A stretch of DNA of 64,000 bases from JAYPWI01 sp038135065 (GTDB lineage: Bacteria; Actinomycetota; Acidimicrobiia; Acidimicrobiales; Poriferisodalaceae). Numbering within the stretch: the first letter of the stretch is position 1; each line of letters starts with the position of its first letter. The stretch spans positions 1 through 64,000 of the forward strand of contig JAYPWI010000017.1 in the NCBI GenBank assembly GCA_038135065.1, given 5' to 3'. Shown here one piece after another: positions 56,859 through 64,000 of this stretch. Both the position numbers and the translations under genes were made by a program. The notes under the pieces were generated by a model. The model saw only the letters and a list, made by a program, of their open reading frames with translations, searched no databases and was not told where the DNA came from.

Positions 56859-58457
56859 ATGGAATACGACTGGATGCGACTGGGAGACGTACCGGCCCGG
56901 GCGGCCGAGTTGTGGCCGGACCGTCCGGCCGTGATCTTCGAGGACCAACGCTGGAGCAACGCGGAGTTCGCCGCAGACGTCGATCGAGTGGCCCGTGCGC
57001 TGATGGCCGCCGGGGTCGAGCTCGGTGACCACGTTGCGGTGTGGATGACCAATTGCCCGGAATGGCTGACCCTCATGTACGCCATTCCCCGGGTCGGGGG
57101 GTGCATCGTGCCCCTCAACACCAGGTACCGCAGTGACGACGTCGCCTACACGGCTGCCCAATCCGAGGCCGTGTTGATGGTGCTACGTGATCGGTCCGGA
57201 CCGATCGACTACCGAGCCCTGCTGGCCGAGGCCCGGTCGGAGATCGAGGCCGCCGGGCACCTGCGCCACATCGTCATGCTCGGCGAGCAGCTCGAGGGCA
57301 GCCAGCCCTGGGATGCCTTCCTCGAGGCGGGGGAGTCCGTGTCGGATGAGGACTTCGCCGAGCGGGTCGGCCAGGTCACCCCGGACCATCGGATGATGCT
57401 GGCGTACACCTCGGGCACCACGGGTCACCCCAAGGGGGTGGTGCATACCCACCATGTGTTGCGCAACACCCGGGAACGGGTGATGTTGCTGGGTCACACC
57501 TGCAACGACGTGCACATGAGCTACCTGCCGCTGTTCCACCTCTTCGGCTACGGGGAGGTGGCCCTCGTGGCGGCGCTGACCGGTGCGTGCCAGGTCGTGT
57601 TCGACACCTGGGATCCCGATGCCGTGCTCGATGCAGTGGAGCGCTACGGGGGCACCGTGCTGCACGGGTTCGACAGCCACTGGCGTGAGTTGATCGCGGC
57701 CCAGGACGGTCGGGCGCGGGACGTGTCGTCGTTGCGGGTCGGCACCCTGGCCGCCGGCATGGAGTCGACTACACCCATCGCTCGGCGGGCCCAAGAAGTG
57801 TTCTGCCCCACGGTCAGCGGGTTCGGGATGAGCGAAACGTGGCCCTTCCTGTCCTGCAGCCACCCAACGGACACGATCGAGCAGCGCACTGAAGCATCGG
57901 GCTACCCGATGGACGGGGTCCGCTACGAGATCAGAGACCCCGACACGGGTGAGCTCGTCCCGGTGGGAATCCCAGGAGCTCTGTTCGTGAGCAGCTACAC
58001 CCTCATGAAGGGGTACTGGCGCAAGCCCGAGGCAACGGCCGAGGTGCTGTCCGATGGCTGGCTGGAAACAGGCGATATGGCCCGGATGCGACCGGACGGC
58101 CATGTGGTGTTCATGGGCCGCTACAAGGACATGCTCAAGGTCGGCGGGGAGAACGTCTCACCGGCCGAGGTGGAGGGGTATCTGCTCGAAGTCGACGGGG
58201 TGCAGGACGTGGCCGTCGTGGGCTATCCGGATCCACGACTGGCCGAGGTGCCCCTGGCCTACGTCGTGCGTTCCGAGGGGAGCACGGTCACCGGTGAGGA
58301 ACTCATCGACCGCTGCCGTGGGCGCATCGCCAGCTTCAAGATTCCCCGCCATGTGTTGTTCATCGACGAGATGCCCAGCACCCCGTCGGGGAAGATCCGC
58401 AAGGTCGAGCTTCGCCAATGGGCCCTCGATCAGTTGGGGGATCCAGCGACCGCATAA
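56859..58457 (+). CDS. AMP-forming fatty acyl-CoA ligase family protein
   Basis: 532 aa. Motifs: MLAYTSGTTGHPKGVVHTH, GFGMSETWPF, GWLETGDMARMRPDGHVVFMGRYKDMLKVGGENVSPAEVEGYL and PSTPSGKIRKVELRQ, where the Lys of GKI is catalytic. It activates a carboxylic acid with ATP and CoA. It has a more open first part than the ligase at 52891 and is nearer the FadD-type group. It is likely to feed the acyl-CoA dehydrogenase encoded next to it. Confidence 0.93.
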   Translation: MEYDWMRLGDVPARAAELWPDRPAVIFEDQRWSNAEFAADVDRVARALMAAGVELGDHVAVWMTNCPEWLTLMYAIPRVGGCIVPLNTRYRSDDVAYTAAQSEAVLMVLRDRSGPIDYRALLAEARSEIEAAGHLRHIVMLGEQLEGSQPWDAFLEAGESVSDEDFAERVGQVTPDHRMMLAYTSGTTGHPKGVVHTHHVLRNTRERVMLLGHTCNDVHMSYLPLFHLFGYGEVALVAALTGACQVVFDTWDPDAVLDAVERYGGTVLHGFDSHWRELIAAQDGRARDVSSLRVGTLAAGMESTTPIARRAQEVFCPTVSGFGMSETWPFLSCSHPTDTIEQRTEASGYPMDGVRYEIRDPDTGELVPVGIPGALFVSSYTLMKGYWRKPEATAEVLSDGWLETGDMARMRPDGHVVFMGRYKDMLKVGGENVSPAEVEGYLLEVDGVQDVAVVGYPDPRLAEVPLAYVVRSEGSTVTGEELIDRCRGRIASFKIPRHVLFIDEMPSTPSGKIRKVELRQWALDQLGDPATA

Positions 58458-58459
58458 CC

Positions 58460-58512
58460 CCGAGAAACCCGACCGCATGGCTCCCAGAGGGGCCTGCGAT
58501 CGAGTTTCTCGG
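58460..58512. terminator. Long hairpin between convergent genes
   Basis: CCGAGAAAC (58460-58468) pairs with GTTTCTCGG (58504-58512); inside, CGACCGCA pairs with TGCGATCG (7 of 8) and GGCTCC with GGGGCC. Likely a bidirectional terminator between ligase and acyl-CoA dehydrogenase. Confidence 0.65.
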
Positions 58513-58556
58513 TTGGGTTGGGCTGTTCGTTGAACAGATCTTGGCGGGATGCCCTA

Positions 58557-59852
58557 TCAGGCGCCGGTGAAGGTCGGGCCGCCCCGGGTGTACTCGACGG
58601 CCAGCCCGGCCGCACGCTCACCCTCGCGGTTCTTGGCCTCGGCCCGGGCCACTACGTGGTGATGCACCTCGTCGGGACCGTCGGCCAGACGAAGGGTCCG
58701 CTGCCCGTGCCACATCTCCGACAGGGGGAACCACTGGCTGATGCCCGCGGCGCCGTGCATCTGCATGGCCTCGTCGATGATGTCGCAGCACTTCTCGGGG
58801 ACCATCGCCTTGACGGCGGAGACCCAGACGCGAGCCTCGGAGTTGCCCAGGGTGTCCATGGCCTTCGCCGCCCGGAGGACCATGAGGCGCATGGCCTCGA
58901 CCTCGATGCGGGCCCGGCTGATGACCTCCATGTTCTTGCCCAGGTTGATGAGCTTCTTCCCGAAGCCCTCCCGGGAAAGTCCACGGTCGACCATCATCTC
59001 GATGGCCTTTTCGGCTGCCCCGATGGAGCGCATGCAGTGGTGGATGCGGCCCGGGCCGAGGCGGAGCTGGCTGATCTCGAACCCGCGTCCCTCGCCCCAC
59101 AGCACATTGTCCTTGGGAACCCGGGCGTCGTTGAAGCGGATGTGCATGTGCCCGTGAGGAGCGTCATCGTCGCCGAACACGTGCATTGGGCCGAGGATCT
59201 CCACACCGGGATTGTCGATGGGGACGAGGATCTGGCTCTGCTGCTTGTAGGTATCGGCGTCGGGGTTGGTCTGGACCATGGTGATCATGATCTTGCAGCG
59301 AGGATCACCGGCCCCTGAGATGTAGAACTTCTCGCCGTTGATCACCCACTCGTCCCCATCGAGGACGGCCTGGGTGCGCACCTGCTTGGCGTCGGAGCTC
59401 ATGACGGCTGGTTCGGTCATCGCATAGGCAGAACGGATCTCGCCCCGAAGCAGCGGTTCGAGCCACTGCTTCTTCTGCTCGGCCGTGCCCACCCGCTCGA
59501 GGACTTCCATGTTGCCCGTGTCGGGGGCAGAGCAGTTCAGGCACTCCGAGGCCAGCCGGTTCTTGCCGAGTTCGTTGGCGATGTAGGCGTAGTCGAGGTT
59601 GCTGAGGCCCTCACCGGTGTCAGCGTCGGGGAGGAAGAAGTTCCACAGCCCCAGCTCCCGGGCCTTGTTCTTGGCTCCGTNNNNNNNNNNGCGATCGGTC
59701 TTTTCCTTGTCGAGGGCGTGAAACTCCTCGGTGATGGGATCGACCTCGGTGCGGATGAAGTCCTTCACTGCCTCGTAGAGAGGCTCTACCTCGGTGGACA
59801 TCCGCAGATCGAAATCGTCCATGCTCGCTGACTTGAGTGCACCGCCGACCAC
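58557..59852 (-). CDS. Acyl-CoA dehydrogenase family protein, with assembly gap
   Basis: GTG at 59852 after AAAGGGAG; ten Ns interrupt the region after HALDKEKTDR. GAKNKARELGLWNFFLPDADTGEGLSNLDYAYIANELGKN continues the gene. The remainder is typical: SAYAMTEPAVMSSDAKQVRT, INGEKFYISGAGDPRC and LRLGPGRIHHCMRSIGAAEKAIEMM, like ACAD10/11-type enzymes. The missing part is probably longer than 10 nt, because relatives have about 10 more residues there. FAD-dependent oxidation of an acyl-CoA. Convergent with the ligase, probably in the same pathway. Confidence 0.9.
   Translation of the reverse strand: MVGGALKSASMDDFDLRMSTEVEPLYEAVKDFIRTEVDPITEEFHALDKEKTDRXXXXGAKNKARELGLWNFFLPDADTGEGLSNLDYAYIANELGKNRLASECLNCSAPDTGNMEVLERVGTAEQKKQWLEPLLRGEIRSAYAMTEPAVMSSDAKQVRTQAVLDGDEWVINGEKFYISGAGDPRCKIMITMVQTNPDADTYKQQSQILVPIDNPGVEILGPMHVFGDDDAPHGHMHIRFNDARVPKDNVLWGEGRGFEISQLRLGPGRIHHCMRSIGAAEKAIEMMVDRGLSREGFGKKLINLGKNMEVISRARIEVEAMRLMVLRAAKAMDTLGNSEARVWVSAVKAMVPEKCCDIIDEAMQMHGAAGISQWFPLSEMWHGQRTLRLADGPDEVHHHVVARAEAKNREGERAAGLAVEYTRGGPTFTGA
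59681..59690. other. Scaffold gap (10 N)
   Basis: Ten Ns inside the acyl-CoA dehydrogenase; a placeholder of unknown true length. Confidence 0.95.
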
Positions 59853-60088
59853 GCTGGCTCCCTTTCATCGTCACCGTGACTTGGAAGCACCAGGGTGGTG
59901 CCGCAGAGCACGGCCAGGCCAAACCCTACAGAACTGCTCGGATCGGGTCACTTCCGACCTCGGTGCCATACGGCCCTCGAGGTCCGACCTCGGCCTCACC
60001 ACCGAAGGAATGTGTCTGGCACTGGAGTCTGCGACCATCGTGTCGATAGGGACTTGATGCGGCGCGCGGTAACCAGAAGGGGAGGTCG

Positions 60089-60955
60089 GTGACTGTGGAG
60101 GTGGTGTCGTCCATCGACGAGCTGCGGAGCCTGCTCGGCCAAGCGCGACGCGAGGGCCAGCGGGTGGGATTCGTGGCCACCATGGGCTCGTTGCATGCCG
60201 GTCACGCTTCCTTGATGCAGGCCGCCCGAGTCAACGAACTCGTAGTGGCCAGTGTGTTCGTGAACCCGCTGCAGTTCGGGGCGGACGAGGATTTCGACGC
60301 CTACCCCAGGGACCTCGACGCGGATTGTGCGACAGCGGAGGGGGCAGGGGTCGACGTGGTCTTCGCTCCGGACGTCGCGGAGATCTACCCAACTCCCATG
60401 GCAACGGTGGTCTCGGTTCCCTCGCTCGCCTCGCAATGGGAGGGAACGGTTCGGCCCGGTCACTTCGATGGCATGGCCGCGGTGGTGACGAAGTTGCTCT
60501 CCATCGTCGGTCCGTGCAGTGCCTATTTCGGGGAGAAGGACTTTCAGCAACTCCAGATCGTCCGTCGGGTGGTCAACGACCTGTCCTTGCCCGTCGAGGT
60601 GATCGGATGCCCCACTATCCGGGAAGCCGACGGGTTGGCGCTGTCCAGCAGGAACTCCTACCTGACCCCAGCCGAGCGGTCGGCTGCCGTCGTGCTGCGA
60701 GCTGCGTTGGATCACGGCATCGACCTAGTCGTCGACGGCGAGCGTGATCCGGCCCGCATCGCCGACCGCATGGCCGAGATGATCAGGGGCGAGCCCTTGG
60801 CCCAACTCGATTACGCGACAGTCGTGCGAGCTGGTGATTTGGTCGTGCCCGGGCGACTGGCCGGCGCAGTGCGTCTGCTCGTCGCTGCACGATTCGGTAC
60901 AACACGCCTCATCGACAATGACGGATTGCTCTTGGGTGGGAGCGAGGCCTCCTGA
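60089..60955 (+). CDS. panC: Pantothenate synthetase PanC
   Basis: 288 aa from GTG 60089 after AGAAGGGGAGGTCG. VGFVATMGSLHAGHASLMQAARVNELVVASVFVNPLQFG is the nucleotide-binding HIGH region. The rest has DFDAYPRDLDADCATAEGAGVDVVFAP, VRPGHFDGMAAVVTKLLSIVGPCSAYFGEKDFQQLQIVRRVV and ADGLALSSRNSYLTPAERSAA, where the SSRN region is the family's second ATP motif. It joins pantoate and beta-alanine with ATP in CoA synthesis. Following 236 bp of intergenic DNA. Confidence 0.97.
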   Translation: MTVEVVSSIDELRSLLGQARREGQRVGFVATMGSLHAGHASLMQAARVNELVVASVFVNPLQFGADEDFDAYPRDLDADCATAEGAGVDVVFAPDVAEIYPTPMATVVSVPSLASQWEGTVRPGHFDGMAAVVTKLLSIVGPCSAYFGEKDFQQLQIVRRVVNDLSLPVEVIGCPTIREADGLALSSRNSYLTPAERSAAVVLRAALDHGIDLVVDGERDPARIADRMAEMIRGEPLAQLDYATVVRAGDLVVPGRLAGAVRLLVAARFGTTRLIDNDGLLLGGSEAS

Positions 60956-61006
60956 TCGAACCGACCATCCGTCGTCGAAGGTCGGCGTAGCACTAGGTTC
61001 CCGCAA

Positions 61007-61483
61007 ATGGACCGCTGTGCTCGGGGAACCTGTGGACGGTTTGCCGTGACGGGCTTGGTCTACGACCCCGTCGGTCGGTCGATGTGGTTGGTCGATCTTC
61101 CTGCCGAACGGCACGAACTGCTTGCGTTGTGTGGTGCTCATGCCGACAACCTTGTGGTGCCTCAGGGTTGGACGTCGTCGGATCATCGAACCGGTTCACC
61201 TCGTTTGTGGAATGTCGCCCCTGCATCGGAAGCGGCCGAGGGGGAATCCGAAGCTCGTTCGGTGCGCCGACCGACACACCTCGATCAGGCACGAGCTCGC
61301 CGACAGACCACGGTGGAGCCGCTCGCGCTGTTCGACCCCGATGAGCTCTGTGACGGCCCATCCGCCAATCCTCGCTCGGTCCTGATTCCTGGGACGGCAG
61401 CACCTTCCGAGGTGACCGAAGCGTTGGACCACGAGAGCACACCGCTGCTGGCTCGAGCGTTCCGGGGCAACCGGGCTGGCTGA
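61007..61483 (+). CDS. DUF3499-like protein with zinc-binding Cys pattern
   Basis: 158 aa. MDRCARGTCGRFAVTGLVYDP, then LCGAHADNLVVPQGW, gives CxxxxC...CxxH, plausible for zinc. This matches my memory of the actinobacterial DUF3499 family, N-terminus. The last ~90 residues are variable and charged. Role unknown. The gene starts 51 bp after panC and may be co-transcribed. Confidence 0.7.
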   Translation: MDRCARGTCGRFAVTGLVYDPVGRSMWLVDLPAERHELLALCGAHADNLVVPQGWTSSDHRTGSPRLWNVAPASEAAEGESEARSVRRPTHLDQARARRQTTVEPLALFDPDELCDGPSANPRSVLIPGTAAPSEVTEALDHESTPLLARAFRGNRAG

Positions 61484-61494
61484 ACTGTTGTGGT

Positions 61495-61752
61495 CTAGAG
61501 AAGATCGCTTCCTCGGACGTCGGTGATCATCAAACGCCCGTCGGGTGCGATCGTGCCGGTGAACCGCGGCCCCAACTCATCGGCCAGGACCAGGGTTCCC
61601 GCGTCCGTGTCCACGCGCAGGTCGGTGTCCACCTCCTGCTCGAGCTGACGTCGCGCGGCTTCGAGTGCTTGTCGAAGGTTGCGCCGTCGCTCGGCCTCGA
61701 TCAGATCGAGGTCGAATTCGACGAAGTCCCCGGGTTCGGTGCCAGTACGCAT
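61495..61752 (-). CDS. Small conserved-looking hypothetical protein
   Basis: 85 aa, ATG directly adjacent to the stop of the ATPase-like gene. An N-terminal helix (EFDLDLIEAERRRNLRQALEAARRQLEQEVDTDLRV) precedes a short beta region. No family recognised. The adjacency suggests an operon with the anti-sigma-type kinase, possibly its antagonist or partner. Confidence 0.55.
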   Translation of the reverse strand: MRTGTEPGDFVEFDLDLIEAERRRNLRQALEAARRQLEQEVDTDLRVDTDAGTLVLADELGPRFTGTIAPDGRLMITDVRGSDLL

Positions 61753-62145
61753 CTACTGCTCCGGGCGGTGCTTCGTAAGACGGATCGACGACCCTCCGTG
61801 GCCATCGGCTGTCACCTTGGCCTCGTCTACCAACAGGTTGACCAACAGCAGACCGAAGCCGCCTTCTCGGTCGATGTCGTCAGGTCTCCCGGGTTCGAAG
61901 GGTGGTCTCTCGTCACCGATCATCAGGTGGACTGCGTCGTGGAGAACCTCGATGGTGAGCTCTGACTTCACACCCGTGCCCGTCCGCTCGAGCACGTTGG
62001 TGAGGATTTCGGTGAGGGCGAGCTGGAGCTGGGTGATCTCGGCATCGAGTAGCCACGACGCGTGGAGCTGCTCTTCGAGCCAATCCCGGGCATCGTCGAG
62101 ATCGTTGGGATCACTGCCCACATAGAACACCGGCCGGTCGCCCAT
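61753..62145 (-). CDS. Anti-sigma factor type ATPase (RsbW/HATPase_c_2-like)
   Basis: ATG at 62145 (MGDRPVFYVGSDPND) is chosen, about 130 aa; the frame to 62166 is possible. LALTEILTNVLERTG is the N-box (E..TN), and GDERPPFEP and GFGLLLVNLLVDEAKV are G-box pieces of the GHKL kinase fold. Homologues bind ATP and control sigma factors or anti-anti-sigma proteins by phosphorylation. No sigma or STAS gene is adjacent. The short gene after it is probably in the same operon. Confidence 0.7.
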   Translation of the reverse strand: MGDRPVFYVGSDPNDLDDARDWLEEQLHASWLLDAEITQLQLALTEILTNVLERTGTGVKSELTIEVLHDAVHLMIGDERPPFEPGRPDDIDREGGFGLLLVNLLVDEAKVTADGHGGSSIRLTKHRPEQ

Positions 62146-62222
62146 GGTGGGTCCAGCCTGACACATGTGGGTGGCTGGCAGCGCCTATCGGGACTCTCCG
62201 GTTGGCCGGTAGCGTGGGAGCC

Positions 62223-62480
62223 GTGGACATGGTCATCCCCTTCGTGGTGTCCCTGATTTTCATCTACGTCGTCTACCGAATCGGATTGGCCATGATGGCG
62301 GGGTTTTCCCGATCGGTTCCGCCGCCCCCGCCCCCGGGGGAGCTACGGCAGGTGAAGCTGTCATATCGGTGTTCGTTGTGTGGCACCGAGGTGAGGATGA
62401 CGCGAGCCCCACAACAGGTCCCCGAGGCGCCTCGGTGCTGTATGGAGGACATGGATCTCCTGAGAGACCACAACGCCTGA
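62223..62480 (+). CDS. Small membrane-anchored zinc-ribbon protein
   Basis: GTG at 62223 after GGGAG, or TTG 62202; 85 aa. One hydrophobic segment (MVIPFVVSLIFIYVVYRIGLAMMAGF), a proline run, then VKLSYRCSLCGTEVRMTRAPQQVPEAPRCCMEDMDLL with CxxC and CC motifs, likely a zinc ribbon. Unknown function. Confidence 0.6.
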   Translation: MDMVIPFVVSLIFIYVVYRIGLAMMAGFSRSVPPPPPPGELRQVKLSYRCSLCGTEVRMTRAPQQVPEAPRCCMEDMDLLRDHNA

Positions 62481-62535
62481 GCCCCGTCCCCAGGATGTGG
62501 ACAGCATGTGGAGAACTACACAGGTGTAATTCGGC

Positions 62536-62802
62536 TCAACGCCAGCGTGTTGCCGTCACGATGCCCACCAGGACGAAGCCGAGCCCTCCCAGGATCCACC
62601 CACTCGAGGGTGCTCCCGGCAACCAACTCATGTAGTTGGACACGATGAGGATGATGCCGATGAGGAAGGCGATTCCGATCAGATAGCCCATCCATGCCGG
62701 ACTTGCGCCCGGTCCCGACGACATCGGCGCCCTCGGAGGTGCCTGACCTTCGGGGCGGGTGCCCTTCGGTGTGATCCGACTCGTGTTCTTCGGCCTGGCC
62801 AT
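62536..62802 (-). CDS. crgA: Cell division protein CrgA
   Basis: 88 aa. A basic start (MARPKNTSRITPKGTRPEGQAPPRAP), two membrane segments (PAWMGYLIGIAFLIGIILIVSNYM and SSGWILGGLGFVLVGIVTATRW) and the linking SWLPGAPSSG. Actinobacterial CrgA recruits septal wall enzymes and is often encoded near pknA/pknB, as here. Confidence 0.88.
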   Translation of the reverse strand: MARPKNTSRITPKGTRPEGQAPPRAPMSSGPGASPAWMGYLIGIAFLIGIILIVSNYMSWLPGAPSSGWILGGLGFVLVGIVTATRWR

Positions 62803-62835
62803 CGTCCCAGGATAGATCCGCTGGCCCAGGAACGA

Positions 62836-64000
62836 TCAGGGAATGGTCGTGGTGGTCGTGGTGGTCGGCGGCACGGTGGTTGTGGTCGGTGGTGGTTCGG
62901 CCACACCGATGAAAATGACGATCTCGCTTCCCAGGATGAGATCGGTGCCGGGGGATGGGTCGAGGTCGACGACCTCGCCGTCCGTGGGGTCGTCGAAGGG
63001 GACACTCCGGTCGGAGCGCTGCACCACGAACCCCAGGCTGGTCAGGATCGAGGTCACCTGGTCGGGGTCGGTCGTTCCCAGTTGATCGAGGGTTGGGACG
63101 ACCGCACTCTCCGGCCCGTCGGACACGACGATGCGGACCACGGTGCCCCGTTCGACGGTTTCACCGCTGGCCGGTTCGGTACGGATGACTGTGTCAGCCG
63201 CAAAGTCTTCGGAGAACTCTCGGACGGTCTCGTCGAGGAGGCCCTCTCGGGCGAGGGCGACCCTGGCGTCGCCAATCTCCTGGCCCCGAAGATCGGGAAT
63301 GATCACCTCGCCGCGGCCGACTGACACGGTGAGGGTAATGGTCGTGCCCTGGGGTCGCTCCTCGGTGCTGGGCACCGATTGGGCCATCACGATGTCCTTG
63401 GCTACCTCTTCGCTCTCCTCGTCGATCCGCTCGACGGTGAAGCCAGCCGCCACCATGATGTTCTCGGCCTCGTCGAAGACCAAGCCCTCCACGGCCGGAA
63501 CCCTCACCACCCCTACTCCCTTGCTCACGAAGAGCTCGATGGGATTGTCGGGATCGTTCGGTTCGGCGAGTAACAGTCCGGCCCGTGGGTCTTGCTGGAA
63601 GACGATGTTCTCGTCGACGTCGTCGCGTTCCTGGAAGGTGATCCTGATGTATTCGAACCCGTCGGCCTGCAGTTGATCCTGCGCGTCCTCCCAGTTCAGG
63701 CCCACCACCTGGGGAACTCGCAGCCGCAGATCGCCCGGGGTGCTGGTGGTGGGTGAGGTCGATGAGCCGCCGAGGTTGTTGACCAACAGGAAGATCAACC
63801 CGACGACCACGATCAACATCACCACGAGCAGGGTGATCCACAGGGGCGTCCGGTCGGGTGGCTCTTCGAGTGGGGGCGTCAGGGGAGGTGGCGGAGCGGC
63901 AGGCGGTTGGCCCTGGATCATCTGCGTCGGGTCGCCGGCTGCCACCGACGGGGTTGGCCCGCCACCGGGGGGTGGGATGGTCGGCACCATGACGGTTCCC
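62836..64000 (-). CDS. PASTA-domain protein, probable C-terminal part of a PknB-type kinase (partial)
   Basis: Open from the right edge; the frame has no stop and there are no codons before the window's end, so the kinase domain would lie outside. A Pro-rich start, one membrane segment (LWITLLVVMLIVVVGLIFLLVNNL), four extracellular PASTA repeats (first LRLRVPQVVGLNWEDAQDQLQADGFEYIRITF; last ends at about VIFIGV) and a PPTTTT tail. PASTA repeats bind peptidoglycan fragments and activate the kinase. With crgA next to it this fits the pknB end of the actinobacterial cell-division cluster. A membrane PASTA protein without kinase is the alternative. Confidence 0.85.
   Translation of the reverse strand, partial: GTVMVPTIPPPGGGPTPSVAAGDPTQMIQGQPPAAPPPPLTPPLEEPPDRTPLWITLLVVMLIVVVGLIFLLVNNLGGSSTSPTTSTPGDLRLRVPQVVGLNWEDAQDQLQADGFEYIRITFQERDDVDENIVFQQDPRAGLLLAEPNDPDNPIELFVSKGVGVVRVPAVEGLVFDEAENIMVAAGFTVERIDEESEEVAKDIVMAQSVPSTEERPQGTTITLTVSVGRGEVIIPDLRGQEIGDARVALAREGLLDETVREFSEDFAADTVIRTEPASGETVERGTVVRIVVSDGPESAVVPTLDQLGTTDPDQVTSILTSLGFVVQRSDRSVPFDDPTDGEVVDLDPSPGTDLILGSEIVIFIGVAEPPPTTTTVPPTTTTTTTIP

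Noticed and set aside
59853..60088. RNA gene or regulatory structure in the space before panC
   Set aside because: Beyond a ribosome site I saw no tRNA, stem or repeat; probably just two divergent promoters.

Overview
This window is high-GC DNA from an uncultured actinobacterium, most likely of the class Acidimicrobiia. The evidence for Actinobacteria is a CrgA cell-division protein beside a PASTA-domain kinase tail, a DUF3499-type protein, and many cytochrome P450, acyl-CoA dehydrogenase and acyl-CoA ligase genes. Two 10-N gaps (8202-8211 and 59681-59690) and a fused reading frame at the left edge show it is a scaffolded, probably metagenomic, assembly. No stretch longer than 300 bases lacks a gene or a described element, and I saw no tRNA, rRNA, insertion sequence or CRISPR array.

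Layout. 1-7.3 kb is metabolic: a chimeric P450 fragment, a lipoprotein, a P450/DUF3445 pair, a rhodanese read through an in-frame TGA, an acyl-CoA dehydrogenase, NhaA and a J-domain protein. 7.4-50.8 kb is a nearly complete flagellar locus. The plus-strand part runs flgB-flgC-fliE-fliI, then a flagellin island (two near-identical short flagellins flanking two glycosyltransferase genes), fliS, a tiny flagellin-like protein, fliD, fliF-fliG-fliH, a FlgN-like gene, flgK-flgL-fliW-csrA, and c-di-GMP/HDOD signalling genes. The minus-strand part is one long operon: fliJ, lytic transglycosylase, fliK, flgD, flgE, flbD, motA, motB, fliL, fliM, fliN, fliO, fliP, fliQ, fliR, flhB, flhA, an FlhF-like protein and a small membrane protein. 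There are no P- or L-ring genes, which fits a single-membrane cell; a distal rod gene, chemotaxis genes and the flagellar sigma factor are not seen. 50.8-64 kb is metabolic and housekeeping: a UGSC selenoprotein candidate and its thioredoxin-fused partner, two AMP-forming ligases, arylamine N-acetyltransferase, a GMC oxidoreductase, a second acyl-CoA dehydrogenase, panC, small proteins, crgA and the PASTA protein.

Regulation. Sigma-28-like promoters (TAAA-N15-GCCGATAA type) can be read upstream of flgB, fliJ, flbD, the HDOD-GGDEF gene and, more weakly, flagellin 2. The flgB and fliJ operons share a promoter plus a structured leader with a covarying outer stem, variable inner hairpins and an invariant CACGGATG. 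Both flagellin leaders carry a hairpin with GGA in the loop followed by an ATGGAGG ribosome site. This is the layout of CsrA-repressed flagellin mRNA, and csrA and fliW are in the same locus.

Most notable. Two genes, 47 kb apart, each have an in-frame TGA exactly where the family has its catalytic cysteine (rhodanese at 3894; U-G-S-C motif at 51028-51030). Each TGA is followed after exactly 11 nt by a 7-8 bp hairpin with a small G-containing loop, as expected of a bacterial SECIS. The organism therefore probably uses selenocysteine, and both genes would be called truncated or split by standard gene finders.
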